DNA of 64,000 nucleotides from Balanoglossus misakiensis (lineage: Eukaryota; Hemichordata), in assembly GCA_040954595.2 (NCBI GenBank), contig CM082580.2:4464001-4528000 (forward strand). Reading direction: 5' to 3'. The position numbers and the translations under genes are program-made. Below are positions 1 through 10,796 of the stretch, piece after piece. The notes under the pieces were generated by a model, which worked only from the letters and a program-made list of their open reading frames with translations, made no database searches and was not told the DNA's origin. Numbering within the stretch: position 1 is the stretch's first letter; each line of letters starts with the position of its first letter.

Positions 1-3000
1 AACGATTTGTATTTGCAGGGCGAGAGGGGAAACACGGGACGAAAATGACCAGCCTGATGGTTCCAGATTTGAGCTGTGCTCTGTCATCATTATGTCAAAC
101 GTACACCACACAAAACACTGGCATGACATACAATGTGCCGTGGATTATGTAAAACAGTTTGCCTGTAAACAGCCAGCAATCTACATAGGCGATCAAAAAG
201 ATGAGAAGTATGATGGGGTCGTCCAGTTCGGTAAGTGGAGCAGTTTTGAAATGGTTCATGATTTTTAATTACGAGGAAGCTTGGCATTTGTATTTAAGTA
301 CAAGCATCATATGATATAAAGTGCGATAGGCTGTTGGGTCTACAGAATATCATAAATTATATGTGTCAACCAATAGTCCGAGTACATGTACAGTTTTCAT
401 ATCTTGTCAAAAATAATGTATGCATTCATGTTCTAGGGTGTGAAGATTTATCTTGGGGAAGCTACGGAGACTTCTGTTTTAAACCAGTACTTGCAAACAG
501 TGGAGACATTTGTACCATTAACAGAATGCCGTCATTCCCACACCTTTCCTCACACATGGACATAGCATTCCTCACATATTATCTAAGGTACATATGGGAC
601 ATCAGAACAGATGGATTTGTGTTGCTACAGAGGAACATCACGTATGACATTACTGACGACATTACATGGTCCGATGCATGTGGGCATTTGTTAACTTGTG
701 AGATCAGACAGGGGAATACGTCTTGGTCATCGAATGCCACTGATTTTGAAACATGTCTGGTTATTGGAGCACCAAATTGGAGCTTGAGTTACCAAAACTG
801 CAGTAGTCCTATGATTGAATATGACCTTTGCCGACGCCAAGCATTGGGTAAGATGTGCTCTAAATGTTAACAGAGTTAGTCATCAAATTGAACATGTAAT
901 GCTTATTCAGCAATGTTGGAATAATCTGAGCACATAATTATGCGAATAATCATGCAAGGACAAAAAATCCTGGTTGATAATGAACAATCGCTGAATTGTT
1001 GAATATTGTTACCTTTTTTTTATATTTTAAAAAGTGCATTTTGTTGTAAAACATTATGTGTAAACGTTATGTACACTTATATCATATTCATAGGAATACA
1101 AATGGAGTGTGGTGACAATAACTTCAGATGTAATGATAGTGTGTGCATCCACGAAGTGTATTTATGTGATGGCATAGTGGACTGTTTGGACGGATCTGAT
1201 GAAGAAAACTGTGGTAAGTTACACTCTGGCTGACTCTTCCACATGTTCATCGTGCAACTGTGCAAAATCACAGCAAATTCCAAAATAATTGTAACAAACT
1301 AAGTGTGCCATAACATCTTTTTTGCTTGTTTTTTTCTTCCTTCAGAAATGAGTGGAATTTGTCCGACCAACACCTTTGAGTGTTCCAATGGAAACTGCGT
1401 CTCAATGACCTTCTATTGTGACTTCATTGACCACTGTGGTGATAACAGTGACGAGGAACATTGCGGTAGTTATCATAAAATTCTACACTTGCTATTTCTG
1501 CTTAAGTTCGCATATGCAAATTCAAACTTGAAATAAACCAATCAACTGAGCCTTCTTTATATTTAAAGACATAAATAAGTTAAAGAGTGAACAATTATTG
1601 CTAAGTTGCATATTTTCATACATTTGTCAGAACATGGCAGTTCAATTAGGGTCAGATCTCCCAAAATTTACGACTTGGACTATAGAAATACTGTCATCAT
1701 ATCCCAGACTCAGTAACGACCAACAACATTACTTTTATAATTTACAACCTTCCTTCATTGATCTTTATTATTTATAGGAAATATTCTCCATCAGAACTAA
1801 ACTGTCATTGGCATTATGCTCTTTTTATAGTTTATCCAAACTGTACATCGGGCGAATTCATGTGCGATAACGGACAGTGTGTTAGTAAGAACAAGCGGTG
1901 TGACTTACTTCCGGATTGTATTGATGGCTCTGATGAAAACGAATGTGGTAAGGCTTATTCTATAAAAGCTTTTTATGATCTACTGTCCATGCCACACTCT
2001 CTCTCACCATTGACCCTGTTCCAATAGATTTTCTTCTTTGCTAACTGAACAGTTGGATTATACCATAGTGTATGTTATTAACTTGCAAAACCATACCATT
2101 TTTTTGTTCACTTGTTGACCAAAGATCTGTTGCTGTCACTCCCTGTGAATTCCATTGTTCCATCTGTATGCAAGAAATAAACCAATATGCCGGTTATGAA
2201 TATGTGCAAATTTCAGAACAAGTAAATGTACAGTCACAAAATGTATTACATGTTCTAAATGGACAAATGCATCTAATAGTGGTTCATGAAATAATTATAT
2301 ATATCTGCAAAGTCTATTATAGCTGTCTTGCAATATTTTTTCAAACAACACATTGGACAAAAAACTGTTTAGTGGGTTATCTGCTTTGGGCGACAAAGTC
2401 AGGCTGATTTTAAGCACTAATGATATGTGCAAACTTGTTCTTCAAACAGGTGTTTGTAATGGCTTTCAGTGTTACTATGGCGTGTGTTTACCGAGCAACG
2501 CATACTGTGATGGAATGAAGGACTGTGTTGGCAACGAGCGTGAAGATGAAGTTGGGTGTAATCCCACAGTTGAGGATGTGACCGAGGATGGCGCTCTCTC
2601 CAGTAGACTGCGTGACTATCCGGAATGTCGTGTTGGTGAATTTGAATGTGAAAATGGTCATTGCATTAACCGAACACTGATGTGTATTTACGACTTTGAC
2701 CTGTTCGGATACCAAATCGGATGCCGTGATGTCTCTCATCTTGTTCATTGTGGTGCGTGTCTTATAAATGTTTTCTACTATTACACCCCTAGAGAAACAC
2801 CTTTTTGTAATATTAGTTACAAAATTATGAATTATTTCACTTGAAAGAAAAGATGGTGCCATTTGAAAATGCATTTCCAACAAAACCATTGGAAAAGATA
2901 TGAAACAGTCAGTAGTGATTCTAGTCAATCATGTGAAATGTCGGACACCATGTGGTGAAATATTGTCACAGTAGTACATGCATAAAATGTAGAAAATTTA

Positions 3001-6000
3001 TGTATGGGATGATAAAAACCCTGGTTTGATTGACAAGATGTTACATGATTGATATAATTTCCTCACAGACCAGTTCACCTGTCCGGGAGGTATGTTCAAA
3101 TGTCCTGAATCTTACTGCATACCGTTACATCGACGGTGCAATGGAATTCAAGACTGTCTAAACGGACATGATGAACATGATTGTGGTGAGTGTCCAAGGT
3201 TAAAAACACATCTCGTTTGTGATGAGATTTGTATGACTTAATTCATTTGATGCAAACTGTTGTTGACAGGTGGCAAGACACACAAATTGTAATAAGGTCA
3301 AATCCTTTAATATCTTAAAGGCACGTAAGCTGTAACTTTTGGGATAATTTTCATAATTTTTGTTTCAAACTGCACTACCATAAGTCCATGCAGATGAAGG
3401 CAGTGAACTATACACAAGCATTATAAACCCTAAATATGAGTGCATATGCAAGTTTTAACCAGATAAATAATAAAGCTTTGCCGCAAGCGATTATGGCCGC
3501 CACCGTGGGAAAATGCAAGAAACAACGAAAATGATGCATTTCCGGTTATGAAACTTCATAAACAAAACATGATCTCATCCACTTGAGCTCATGGAAGTAA
3601 ATGTACACCGCTGAGACATTATATTTTCCCTTTTCATTGCAATATTGCACTTTTTTAAAATTTGCAGGAATTTTCGTTTTTCTTTAATATTTGGCCATTT
3701 TGTCATAAATAAGTGTTGAGCTTGATATATTATCATGAAATATCATTTAATAGACTTAATTATAAGCATATATGAGATTATTTAAAACTTTAATTTTTTA
3801 TCCAGTTGCAGCTCATGTGCCTTTAAACAACAGATGAGTCGCCTGTTTCTTAGGCACCCTTACGTTCCCCAGTCTAGCTCAGAAATTATTTTTTTCTAGG
3901 AAACAAAACAAAGGTCAATAGGTGTATGTTCGTTCATCAAACATATCTGTATTACAATAGTTTGTTCTTTTCCATCTTGGCAGATTCTTACACCTGCCCT
4001 GGATACTTCCACTGCCACGATTCAAGACAGTGCATACCACTCACACAGAGGTGTGATGGGATAAAACAGTGTAAACATGGAGACGATGAGCTCAGCTGCG
4101 GTAATTGTAAACATTACATTATGGGGCCTATTCGTGCATATGTATAACAAAGAGCCTTTAAACTGCCTAAAGTTTACAGATAAATGGTCACCTGTGCAGA
4201 ATTAGTCAGTTTTCATGACAAGATGGCGTCTACCCATGCCTTACCATTAATTTGGATAGGCACGTACACACAAATAGGGCCCCACAACATGGTCATTCAA
4301 GGACTTAATGCTATGTTAACCATATGTGAATATATGTAAATTACACGTGACCGTATACCCTAGACCCAAGACAGGTGGAGTTACATATGTTCCATCTAAA
4401 TACATATGTGGGCAGTCCAATCCAAAACTTTAGATTCTTAGCATAAGCTTTTTCTTATTTGCAGGTGGCAGTTGCCCTCTAGGGTGTCGTTGTTATGGAC
4501 ATGTTGTCTTCTGTGAAAACAGTCTCATGGAAGATTTACCACCAACTTTAGGGAATGTGAGAAAATTGTAAGTTCTTTCTCTCTTCAGTTATCGACAAAG
4601 ATGGCCTATTGTATTTGCTATTTGTTTAATAACAGAACTTAGACTTGTGCGAAATTCGATAAATTTTGCATGTACATTGAACTTTTATTTTAATTTGATT
4701 GGTAACCGTCTGTCCGTTATCGAATGTATTCATTATATCTTCATATGTATTCTTACTGCCCCATCACAGGAACTTTACTGGAAACAACCTCAAAATATCA
4801 TACATGGTCTTCAATCATTTTCCATTTATGGCTGAATTGTAAGTAAATCCTGATACTAACATCACAAATGTACGCTACTTTAAGTTGTTACATGTACGGT
4901 ACAGGGATCTATAGTATTGGATGTTTACACATACCCTTTCAGGTACCTATAGCAAACACTTTATGTACTACTCAGCCATAATTTTGTCACTGATTTTTTT
5001 CACACAGTGATTTGTCTAACAATTCCATAGATGACATTCCTGCCGTAACTTTTCGTCATCTTAGCAACCTGCAGATTTTGTAAGTATCACTTTATCACAA
5101 AACTATGCTTACACAAAACAAGTTTTGTGAAATTTTGCTTAAACTGTAATCTCTTATTGCTTCTTGTTATCAATGTCATAGGAATCTTAATGGAAATAAA
5201 CTAAGACAACTTTATAGACACACATTTCTTGGATTGCAGCGGCTAAAGAAACTGTAAGTTATGACAATTTCACGTTTCAATATATGTTTCATGGGTGTTA
5301 ATCATACGTTTCGAATGACATAACATTTTACTCTATAATATAATATAATTTTGGTCTCACTACCCTCTATCCTCGATACTATGTGTTACTATATTTATTA
5401 TATCTTCTCGGTTGTAAGATGTCTTACCCAGGTGTTTGTACTATTTTCTCGCAGTTACCTTTCGGGAAACGCCATCAGTAAGATATTTGAGGGTGCATTT
5501 GAAGGACTGAAAAACCTGCACGAGTTGTAAGTATGCCAGTTTGTTATCGTAATAAAGTGACTCTATTCTATACAAAATAATAAAGTAGCTGCAGCAAGCC
5601 CCAAAGCATTACAGTGCAATGCTTAAATACTTACTTACATTGCATTAAAATCTTAAGAAATCATTGGGATCAATTAAATGTGGAAAGTAAGGAATTTAGC
5701 TCAATTCTAACATTTGTTTTCTTTCAAAGAAAAAAAAACGGAATAGTATAAGTGTGTCCGATAATCCGAATTCCCAAAATCTGCACCCAGCTGCTCTAAC
5801 TTTCAGGATTGTATAAGACAAATATGCCAGTTTTGATGAGATAAATGAATGCAGGCCTACATGCATGTGTGTACATTGAAATGTGTAAATTGAAATGGGA
5901 TGGGCCCTGTCACATTGTTATATGGCACTTGACTTGTTTTGAAATAACTAAATACATTTGCTGACAGCAAATATAAGTGAAATGTTTGATGTACAATTAT

Positions 6001-8722
6001 AACATCTGAATCCAGTTCTCCAGTTGAATCCAGTTATCACATCACATAATACAATAATAATAATATTATTAGTATGATTTGGACCTGGCTTGATGCCATA
6101 TTATTTAGAGTACCGGGTAATACTCAAGACCGGTTAGTGAAATTGCCAAAAAATACAATGCAAACAAGTGGAATAAACCTGTCCTCAAAAGAGCAAAGGC
6201 ATCAAACATATTCTACGACCTTCATGAAAGCATAACAAAACTGTGTGTATTTTTTCTTGTAGAGATTTGACTGGCAATAGCTTTGTCGTTGATAGTGATG
6301 TACTGTTTCGTCCACTGAATAGCTTGCAGAAAATGTAAGTTTGACTCTGTTAATTAAAAATATTTCAAAGACTGTATTTATTTCTACTTGAAGACAAAGA
6401 ACGTAAAATATACTGTTAAATATCTTTGGATCATTTTTCTCAATATAATAAACAACAGAATGTGTTGGTGCGAAAGTAAAGACGTCAAAACCCATTCTTA
6501 ATATTGGTATGCTTGTGGATTGTCCTTTCTTCAATTAATATGATCTAATACGGTACAACACGTTTTCGACAAGGGTTCCCCTTTATTTGAAACATCCTAC
6601 TGAATACGTGGGTTAAGCTTTTCATATCAAACAAAATGTCACAAAAAAGAGACTTTGTTCATTTAACATTATTCATCATTCGAAAGTCTCATGGTGACAG
6701 TAAGTTAACGTATGGGTAGTTGTCGTTGTTAACATATGTTTCTTCTACCTCAACAGATTCACCGATGCTTTTATGTATTGTTGTATGGTCAGATCGTATC
6801 ATCAAGTTGAGATCTGTACGCCACCCGGCGATGCATTCTCGTCTTGTGAAGATCTTATGGCTAACAATGTTCTGCGGGTTTTCATTTGGATCCTTGGCAC
6901 TTTTGCTCTTACCGGCAACGCATTTGTCATCTTCTGGCGGATGAAACAGAAAGATTTGAATAATATACCTACTTTCTTGATTTGGAATTTGGCTATTTCC
7001 GATTTCCTGATGGGTCTATACTTGATTGTAATAGCCTCAATGGATATGTACTACCGTGGGGTCTATGTAAGATTCGATGAAACATGGCGCAATTCGCGTC
7101 TGTGTCATTTTGCTGGTTTCCTAGCGACCCTTTCTAGTGAAGCTTCCGTCTTCGTTTTAACCTTAATAACAGTGGACAGGTTTCTTAAGATTGTCTTTCC
7201 ACTCCGGTTCATGGTCATCAAGTTCAAATATGCTGCTGTGCTGACGGTGTTTGTATGGATTGTCTGTCTGGTCGTCAGCTTGTTACCACTGTTTAATATA
7301 ATCTCGTACTTTGGTGACAACTACTATGGTCGGTCCCCTGTATGTCTCTCCTTACATTTGACAAACGAGCAAACACCTGGCTGGGAATACTCAGTCACAC
7401 TTTTGTTCCTGAATTTCGTTTCCTTTGTGGTTATTTCTGTTTGCTATTTGGTGATGTATGTCGTCATAGAGCGTACTGAGTCAGCCACTGGCGCCCAGTC
7501 CCGCCACAAAGCTAAGGAAGCATCCATTGCCAAACGAATGACGTTGATTGTGTTGACCGATTTCTGTTGTTGGGTGCCGATCACTGTCATGGGAATGTTG
7601 GCTCTCTCAAACACAGTCACAATTCCGGGTGTTGTCTATGCGTGGACAGCAGTATTCATCCTCCCCGTCAACTCAGCTGCAAACCCTGTACTGTACACGA
7701 TATCAGTTATCAACTCCAACAGGAAAGCCAAGGCAGAAAAAAGTCTGAAATCCAGAGAGACTTTCTCACAGCGAACTGATCCAACGGGTAAAACTAAAAC
7801 AATGTTTGTATTTACGTCTGCCTTTCAATCTGCCAAATATTGCATTTCATTGTTCATTGCAAGAAATTTCAACTGTACTGATTTTCAATTGTGTGACAGT
7901 TTCGTCAAAAAGGGCTATTTTGATATGGTATCAGGCAATATAATTTAATTTATACAATAAAAAGCATTTTTGAGATTATTGGTGATATAAACAGTTTAAC
8001 AAATTTTATTTAGTTGTAGTTCATGGGTCTTTAAGAATAGAAACACATACCGGTAGCATTCAAACATATGCTGAAATAACATGATTTCCTTCCCTTTTTG
8101 TAGTATTGTTCTTTCAGAACCAGTTACCGAAGAGTCACACGATTCCATTGCTAGCTTTGAACTATGTGCCTCTGTTGAATCATATCAAAACATCTCCCAA
8201 GGATTTGCGGATCAAAGATGTCTATGTTGTCGCCAGTGACATCGCTGCTGCACTGAATTTCCTCCATAGCAGGGGTATCTTGCACAACAATGTACGAGAA
8301 GAAAATATCCTGGTAACAATGCATGATGATGTAAGTTATAGGTTATTAAATGAAACACAGAGGAGATTCACATTGCTTTTAGGGCACCATGTTTCAATTT
8401 GTTTTGTTTCTGTCAGGAAGATTGTTATTGGTTATTAAGTGATACAGTGAGGAGATTCACATTTCTTCATTCTTGAATGTTCAAATTATCAATAAACAGG
8501 AGCACAGAGTCCTTGAATCTCATTTGATTGTTTTTTTTTTACCAGAATACCATCAACCAAGCTTTCCTGTCTGATGTCAGCAAATCAAAGATTATGGAGA
8601 AGGTAGGCGAAAAAATAGCCTACAGTAAAGACATAACAGCTTATGGAAGATTATTGTCGCGACTTATTGATTGTGTGAAGGAAAATCAGAAATTGGACAA
8701 GGAGATGCATAAATTAATTTAA
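1..8722 (+). CDS. Receptor paralog A: GRL101-like LDLa/LRR GPCR with kinase-like tail (5' end outside window)
   Basis: Seventeen exons fit together in phase: 19-230, 437-847, 1094-1213, 1346-1465, 1831-1947, 2450-2752, 3069-3185, 3984-4100, 4465-4567, 4770-4838, 5008-5079, 5182-5253, 5455-5526, 6263-6334, 6757-7787, 8104-8330, 8546-8722. They encode 1136 residues after a split codon. Order: end of one C-type lectin domain, a second one, seven LDLa modules, an LRR N-cap plus LRRs, a rhodopsin-family 7TM and a kinase C-lobe. Type-C LGRs (relaxin receptors, Lymnaea GRL101) share the LDLa-LRR-7TM core and act at the plasma membrane through G proteins; the ligand here is unknown. Every exon has a counterpart of the same length in paralog B except the last, which is 13 codons longer here. 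The 5' part lies left of the window, so the full ectodomain of A is unknown. Confidence 0.9.
19..847 (+). CDS. Paralog A: C-type lectin domain end and a second CTLD-like domain
   Basis: Exon 19-230 starts after a TTTGCAG acceptor and carries the C-terminal half of a C-type lectin domain: END-QPDG, then W-H-D-x-x-C and the final FACK. Exon 437-847 (411 nt, phase 1 to 1) is a complete, more divergent CTLD-like module with [11 protein letters not shown] and several Cys and Asn glycosylation sites. Both are extracellular. Calcium-site residues are not clear in the second module, so sugar binding is uncertain. Confidence 0.75.
1094..4100 (+). CDS. Paralog A: seven LDL-receptor class A modules
   Basis: Exons 1094-1213, 1346-1465, 1831-1947, 2450-2752 (two modules), 3069-3185 and 3984-4100 each encode about 39-residue, six-Cys LDLa modules with the calcium-cage pattern C-D-x-x-x-D-C-x-D-x-S-D-E. 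All exons are phase 1 at both ends, so whole modules can be gained or lost without shifting frame. The second module of the 303-nt exon is atypical and lacks a clean SDE end. In relaxin receptors a single LDLa is required for signalling; a run of seven resembles GRL101. Confidence 0.9.
3315..3826. mobile_element. TTAA-flanked MITE (family 1), intronic in paralog A
   Basis: The ends are inverted repeats: TTAAAGGCACGTAAGCTG on the left and CAGCTCATGTGCCTTTAA on the right (imperfect, about 20 bp), about 510 bp apart. No coding capacity is seen. The matching intron in paralog B (35292-35439) is 148 bp instead of 798 bp and lacks it. The B intron also lacks flanking sequence, so this is not a clean empty site. 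Confidence 0.65.
4465..6334 (+). CDS. Paralog A: LRR N-cap and leucine-rich repeats
   Basis: Exon 4465-4567 encodes a Cys-rich LRR N-terminal cap (C-P-x-x-C-x-C). Exons 4770-4838, 5008-5079, 5182-5253, 5455-5526 and 6263-6334 each encode one 23-24-residue repeat with the LxxNxL core and phase-2 boundaries. One-repeat-per-exon structure at this phase is typical of LGR genes. The block leads directly into the Cys-containing hinge of the 7TM exon. Confidence 0.9.
6757..7787 (+). CDS. Paralog A: 7TM (rhodopsin-family, LGR type) exon
   Basis: One 1031-nt exon begins with the LGR hinge (CTPPGD...FSSCEDLM) and runs through seven hydrophobic segments. Landmarks: GN in TM1, LAISD in TM2, Cys at the top of TM3, VDRF in place of DRY at the end of TM3, CCWVP in TM6 and NPVLY in TM7. 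The cytoplasmic tail follows, rich in Lys, Ser and Thr. The donor at 7788 (CGG|GTAAAA, phase 1) is in phase with the acceptor before 8104. The unspliced frame also stays open to 7948. Confidence 0.92.
7788..7948 (+). CDS. Paralog A: alternative read-through 3' end of the 7TM exon
   Basis: If the donor at 7788 is not used, the 7TM frame stays open for 53 more residues to TAA at 7946-7948. AATAAA at 7956-7961 lies 8 nt downstream. Against paralog B four base changes are seen in this stretch: three synonymous and one Lys/Arg. That pattern fits coding constraint. It would give a receptor without the kinase-like tail. It could also be intron sequence that is open by chance. Confidence 0.5.
7956..7961 (+). 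terminator. Poly(A) signal AATAAA after the short-isoform stop (A)
   Basis: A canonical AATAAA directly follows the read-through stop codon. It is conserved in paralog B at 39785-39790. Confidence 0.5.
7967..8034. mobile_element. Right-end fragment of MITE family 1 between 7TM and kinase exons (A)
   Basis: GAGATTATT ... AGTTGTAGTTCATGGGTCTTTAA resembles the right end of the element at 3315-3826. The same fragment sits at about 39796-39863 in paralog B, so it predates the duplication. Confidence 0.45.
8104..8722 (+). CDS. Paralog A: C-terminal protein-kinase C-lobe fragment (pseudokinase-like)
   Basis: Exons 8104-8330 and 8546-8722 join in phase to the 7TM exon. The first gives a hinge-like stretch, the alpha-E helix ([17 protein letters not shown]) and a catalytic-loop equivalent, [10 protein letters not shown], where kinases have HRDLKxxN. 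The second gives LSDVS at the DFG position and [15 protein letters not shown], which matches the alpha-F helix (DvwsfGvlL). The glycine loop, the VAIK lysine, the catalytic Asp, the DFG glycine and the APE motif are all missing. The roughly 130 residues are therefore a kinase-derived, probably inactive scaffold. Confidence 0.75.
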
Positions 8723-8795
8723 GGGAATATTCAATCACATCACACGTATACACAGTCATAGATTTTGTTTCCTTCTTCAAATTCGAGTATTACTT

Positions 8796-9300
8796 ATTAA
8801 GTGTATAATCATCATATGCTGAATGTCGCCTTGAAAGAATTTTAACAATATTTGTAGCACTTTGGCATACTTCTTGTATTATTCTTTCAAATAATTATTG
8901 AAACCTACGTGTGTATCTCTCCTTTAGAATGTATAACTTATATTAGTATTTAGAATGTATAACTTATATTAGTAATAATACAAACAGGTTTGATTGTTAA
9001 TTTTACTTTTTAAGTGATAATTCTCATATGCTGAACATCGCCTTGAAAGAATTTGAACAAAATTTGTTATGTAGCACTTTGGCATACTTCCTATATTTAT
9101 CTTTAAAATATTAAAATATATGTGTGTATGTGTATCTCTTTAGAATATATAATTAATAATCGTCATATGCTAAATGTCATCTTGATTGAATTTTAACAAT
9201 ATATTTGTCATGTGGCACTTCATCAGAGTATATAATTACTATTAATAATATTATTAAAAATGAATTGGATTTCATAAAAAAATTACACTTATAATATTTA
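8796..9300. repeat. Tandem repeat downstream of paralog A (about 3 units)
   Basis: Degenerate units contain AAGTGTATAAT...CATATGCTGAA..TCGCCT..GAAAGAATTTTAACAA, then TAGCACTTTGGCATACTTC, then TCTTTAGAATATATAA. Units begin near 8796, 9010 and 9150. The same family is expanded behind paralog B. Confidence 0.7.
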
Positions 9301-9311
9301 TGGTCTGGTCA

Positions 9312-9776
9312 GGAATAATAATTTTTGGCCTTGGCACTGACTTACAGGCGAGAAATATTTGCAACATACGACGGTGACGACAACAACACAGCAAACAGAC
9401 ATGGTGCCTATAGGCAGTGTGTTATGTGGCAGTATGGCCATTTCGGTGCATGACACTATGTGGTGATTCAAAATTGCTGTGTATGAGACCCTAGGAGCTA
9501 CTGAGAAACTCTAGCTGACGGCAACCACCTCACGGGCACAATAGAATTTCTGCACCAAATCAGCAAAATTATGTCATTCTTTGATGATAACTGAGAAGTT
9601 AACTGTTGGCCTAGGCACTGACATACAGACGAGAAATATTTGCAACATATGATGATGATGAGAACAACACAGCAAACAAACATGATGCCTATAGGCAGTG
9701 TGTTATGTGGCAGCATGGTCATTTGGGTGCATGACACCATGTGGTGATTCCAAATTGCTGTGTACCCTAGGAGATA
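9312..9776. repeat. Dispersed direct repeat pair (about 180 bp, 290 bp apart)
   Basis: 9312-9494 and 9602-9776 share a long, about 85-90% identical block containing GAGAAATATTTGCAACATA and TATAGGCAGTGTGTTATG. No open reading frame or recognised family. Confidence 0.75.
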
Positions 9777-9779
9777 TGT

Positions 9780-10796
9780 GTCTTTAATCAGGATTTTTGG
9801 TAAGGAAGGTTTGAGAAGTGCAAGACAAAACCCAGTAGATGTATATATTGTTATATGATACATAAAAATATATGTCCGAAGAGTAAGCAAAGCCTCACGT
9901 AAGGCCAAAACAAGCTTATTTAGCACTTGGGGTTTGATTTGAGGAGAGGACATCTTTTCCAGACAAATTGAACAATGCCCTTTAACATCACAATATTCTT
10001 AACTGCATCTGAAAATATACCTCCAAAAATTAAACATGGATGATGGCGAGACTGACATAATAATTAGCCTCATGCGGCATGTTGGTTGGCGGTCGGAAGA
10101 GACTAGTCAATTAGTATACAAAGTTGTCAAATGTAATGTTGGTTCAGTATCCAGCTTGTAAGCTTGTTGAAACAACAACCAAAAATCAAGATGTCTTATA
10201 GAATTATGAAACAACTGAGAAGTTAATGGGTTTCAAGTTGGCCTTTGACTTATTGTGTATGTATAATTGTTAAGGGATCAAATCATGTATTTTACAGAAA
10301 GAATGAATGAAATAAAATAAGGTTTGGTAATCTAACTTGGTGTTTTGTATTGATAAATTTTTTTCTATATGAACGCTTGATAGGTGTGAATGAATTGCAT
10401 GAAAAGTGGTTTGGATAGGAAAGGTATATAGGAATGGGGTTAAGTGAATAAGTGGTAAGGGGTGTACACTGTATGAAATGGAAAGCCGGAACAATACCCG
10501 TATTCCCAATCCTTAACTATAGGCTATATTCATGAGCGGTGTGATTAGGCTTTCAAAGCCCAATCACGCAGCGATATAATTACGCCAGGTGTTGAGTGGC
10601 ATGAATATTTATTAGATGAAGAAGAGTATAAAAGAAAGAAGTTCCAAGGCATTTGTGTCATTCCTCGCACACATAGGGCCAGGTTGCCGTAGGAACGGTA
10701 TAATAATGGAGAAGTTTGGAAGGGCAGTAGGAAAGGTACAAGCAAGGAATCAGGAGTGTTTCCCACCCACTAACTCTTAAGAGGGTTTAATCCTTC
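9780..10796. other. No gene seen
   Basis: AT-rich DNA with short open frames only. None has recognisable motifs or splice continuity. Confidence 0.5.

Noticed and set aside
1077-2928. Minus-strand open frames across the LDLa exons
   Set aside because: They are antisense shadows of plus-strand exons; the same shadows recur in paralog B.
8104-8237. Alternative reading of the exon after 7TM as a short Cys-ending tail ([13 protein letters not shown]...CLCCRQ)
   Set aside because: That frame does not match the phase-1 donor at 7788. The frame that does match shows kinase motifs.
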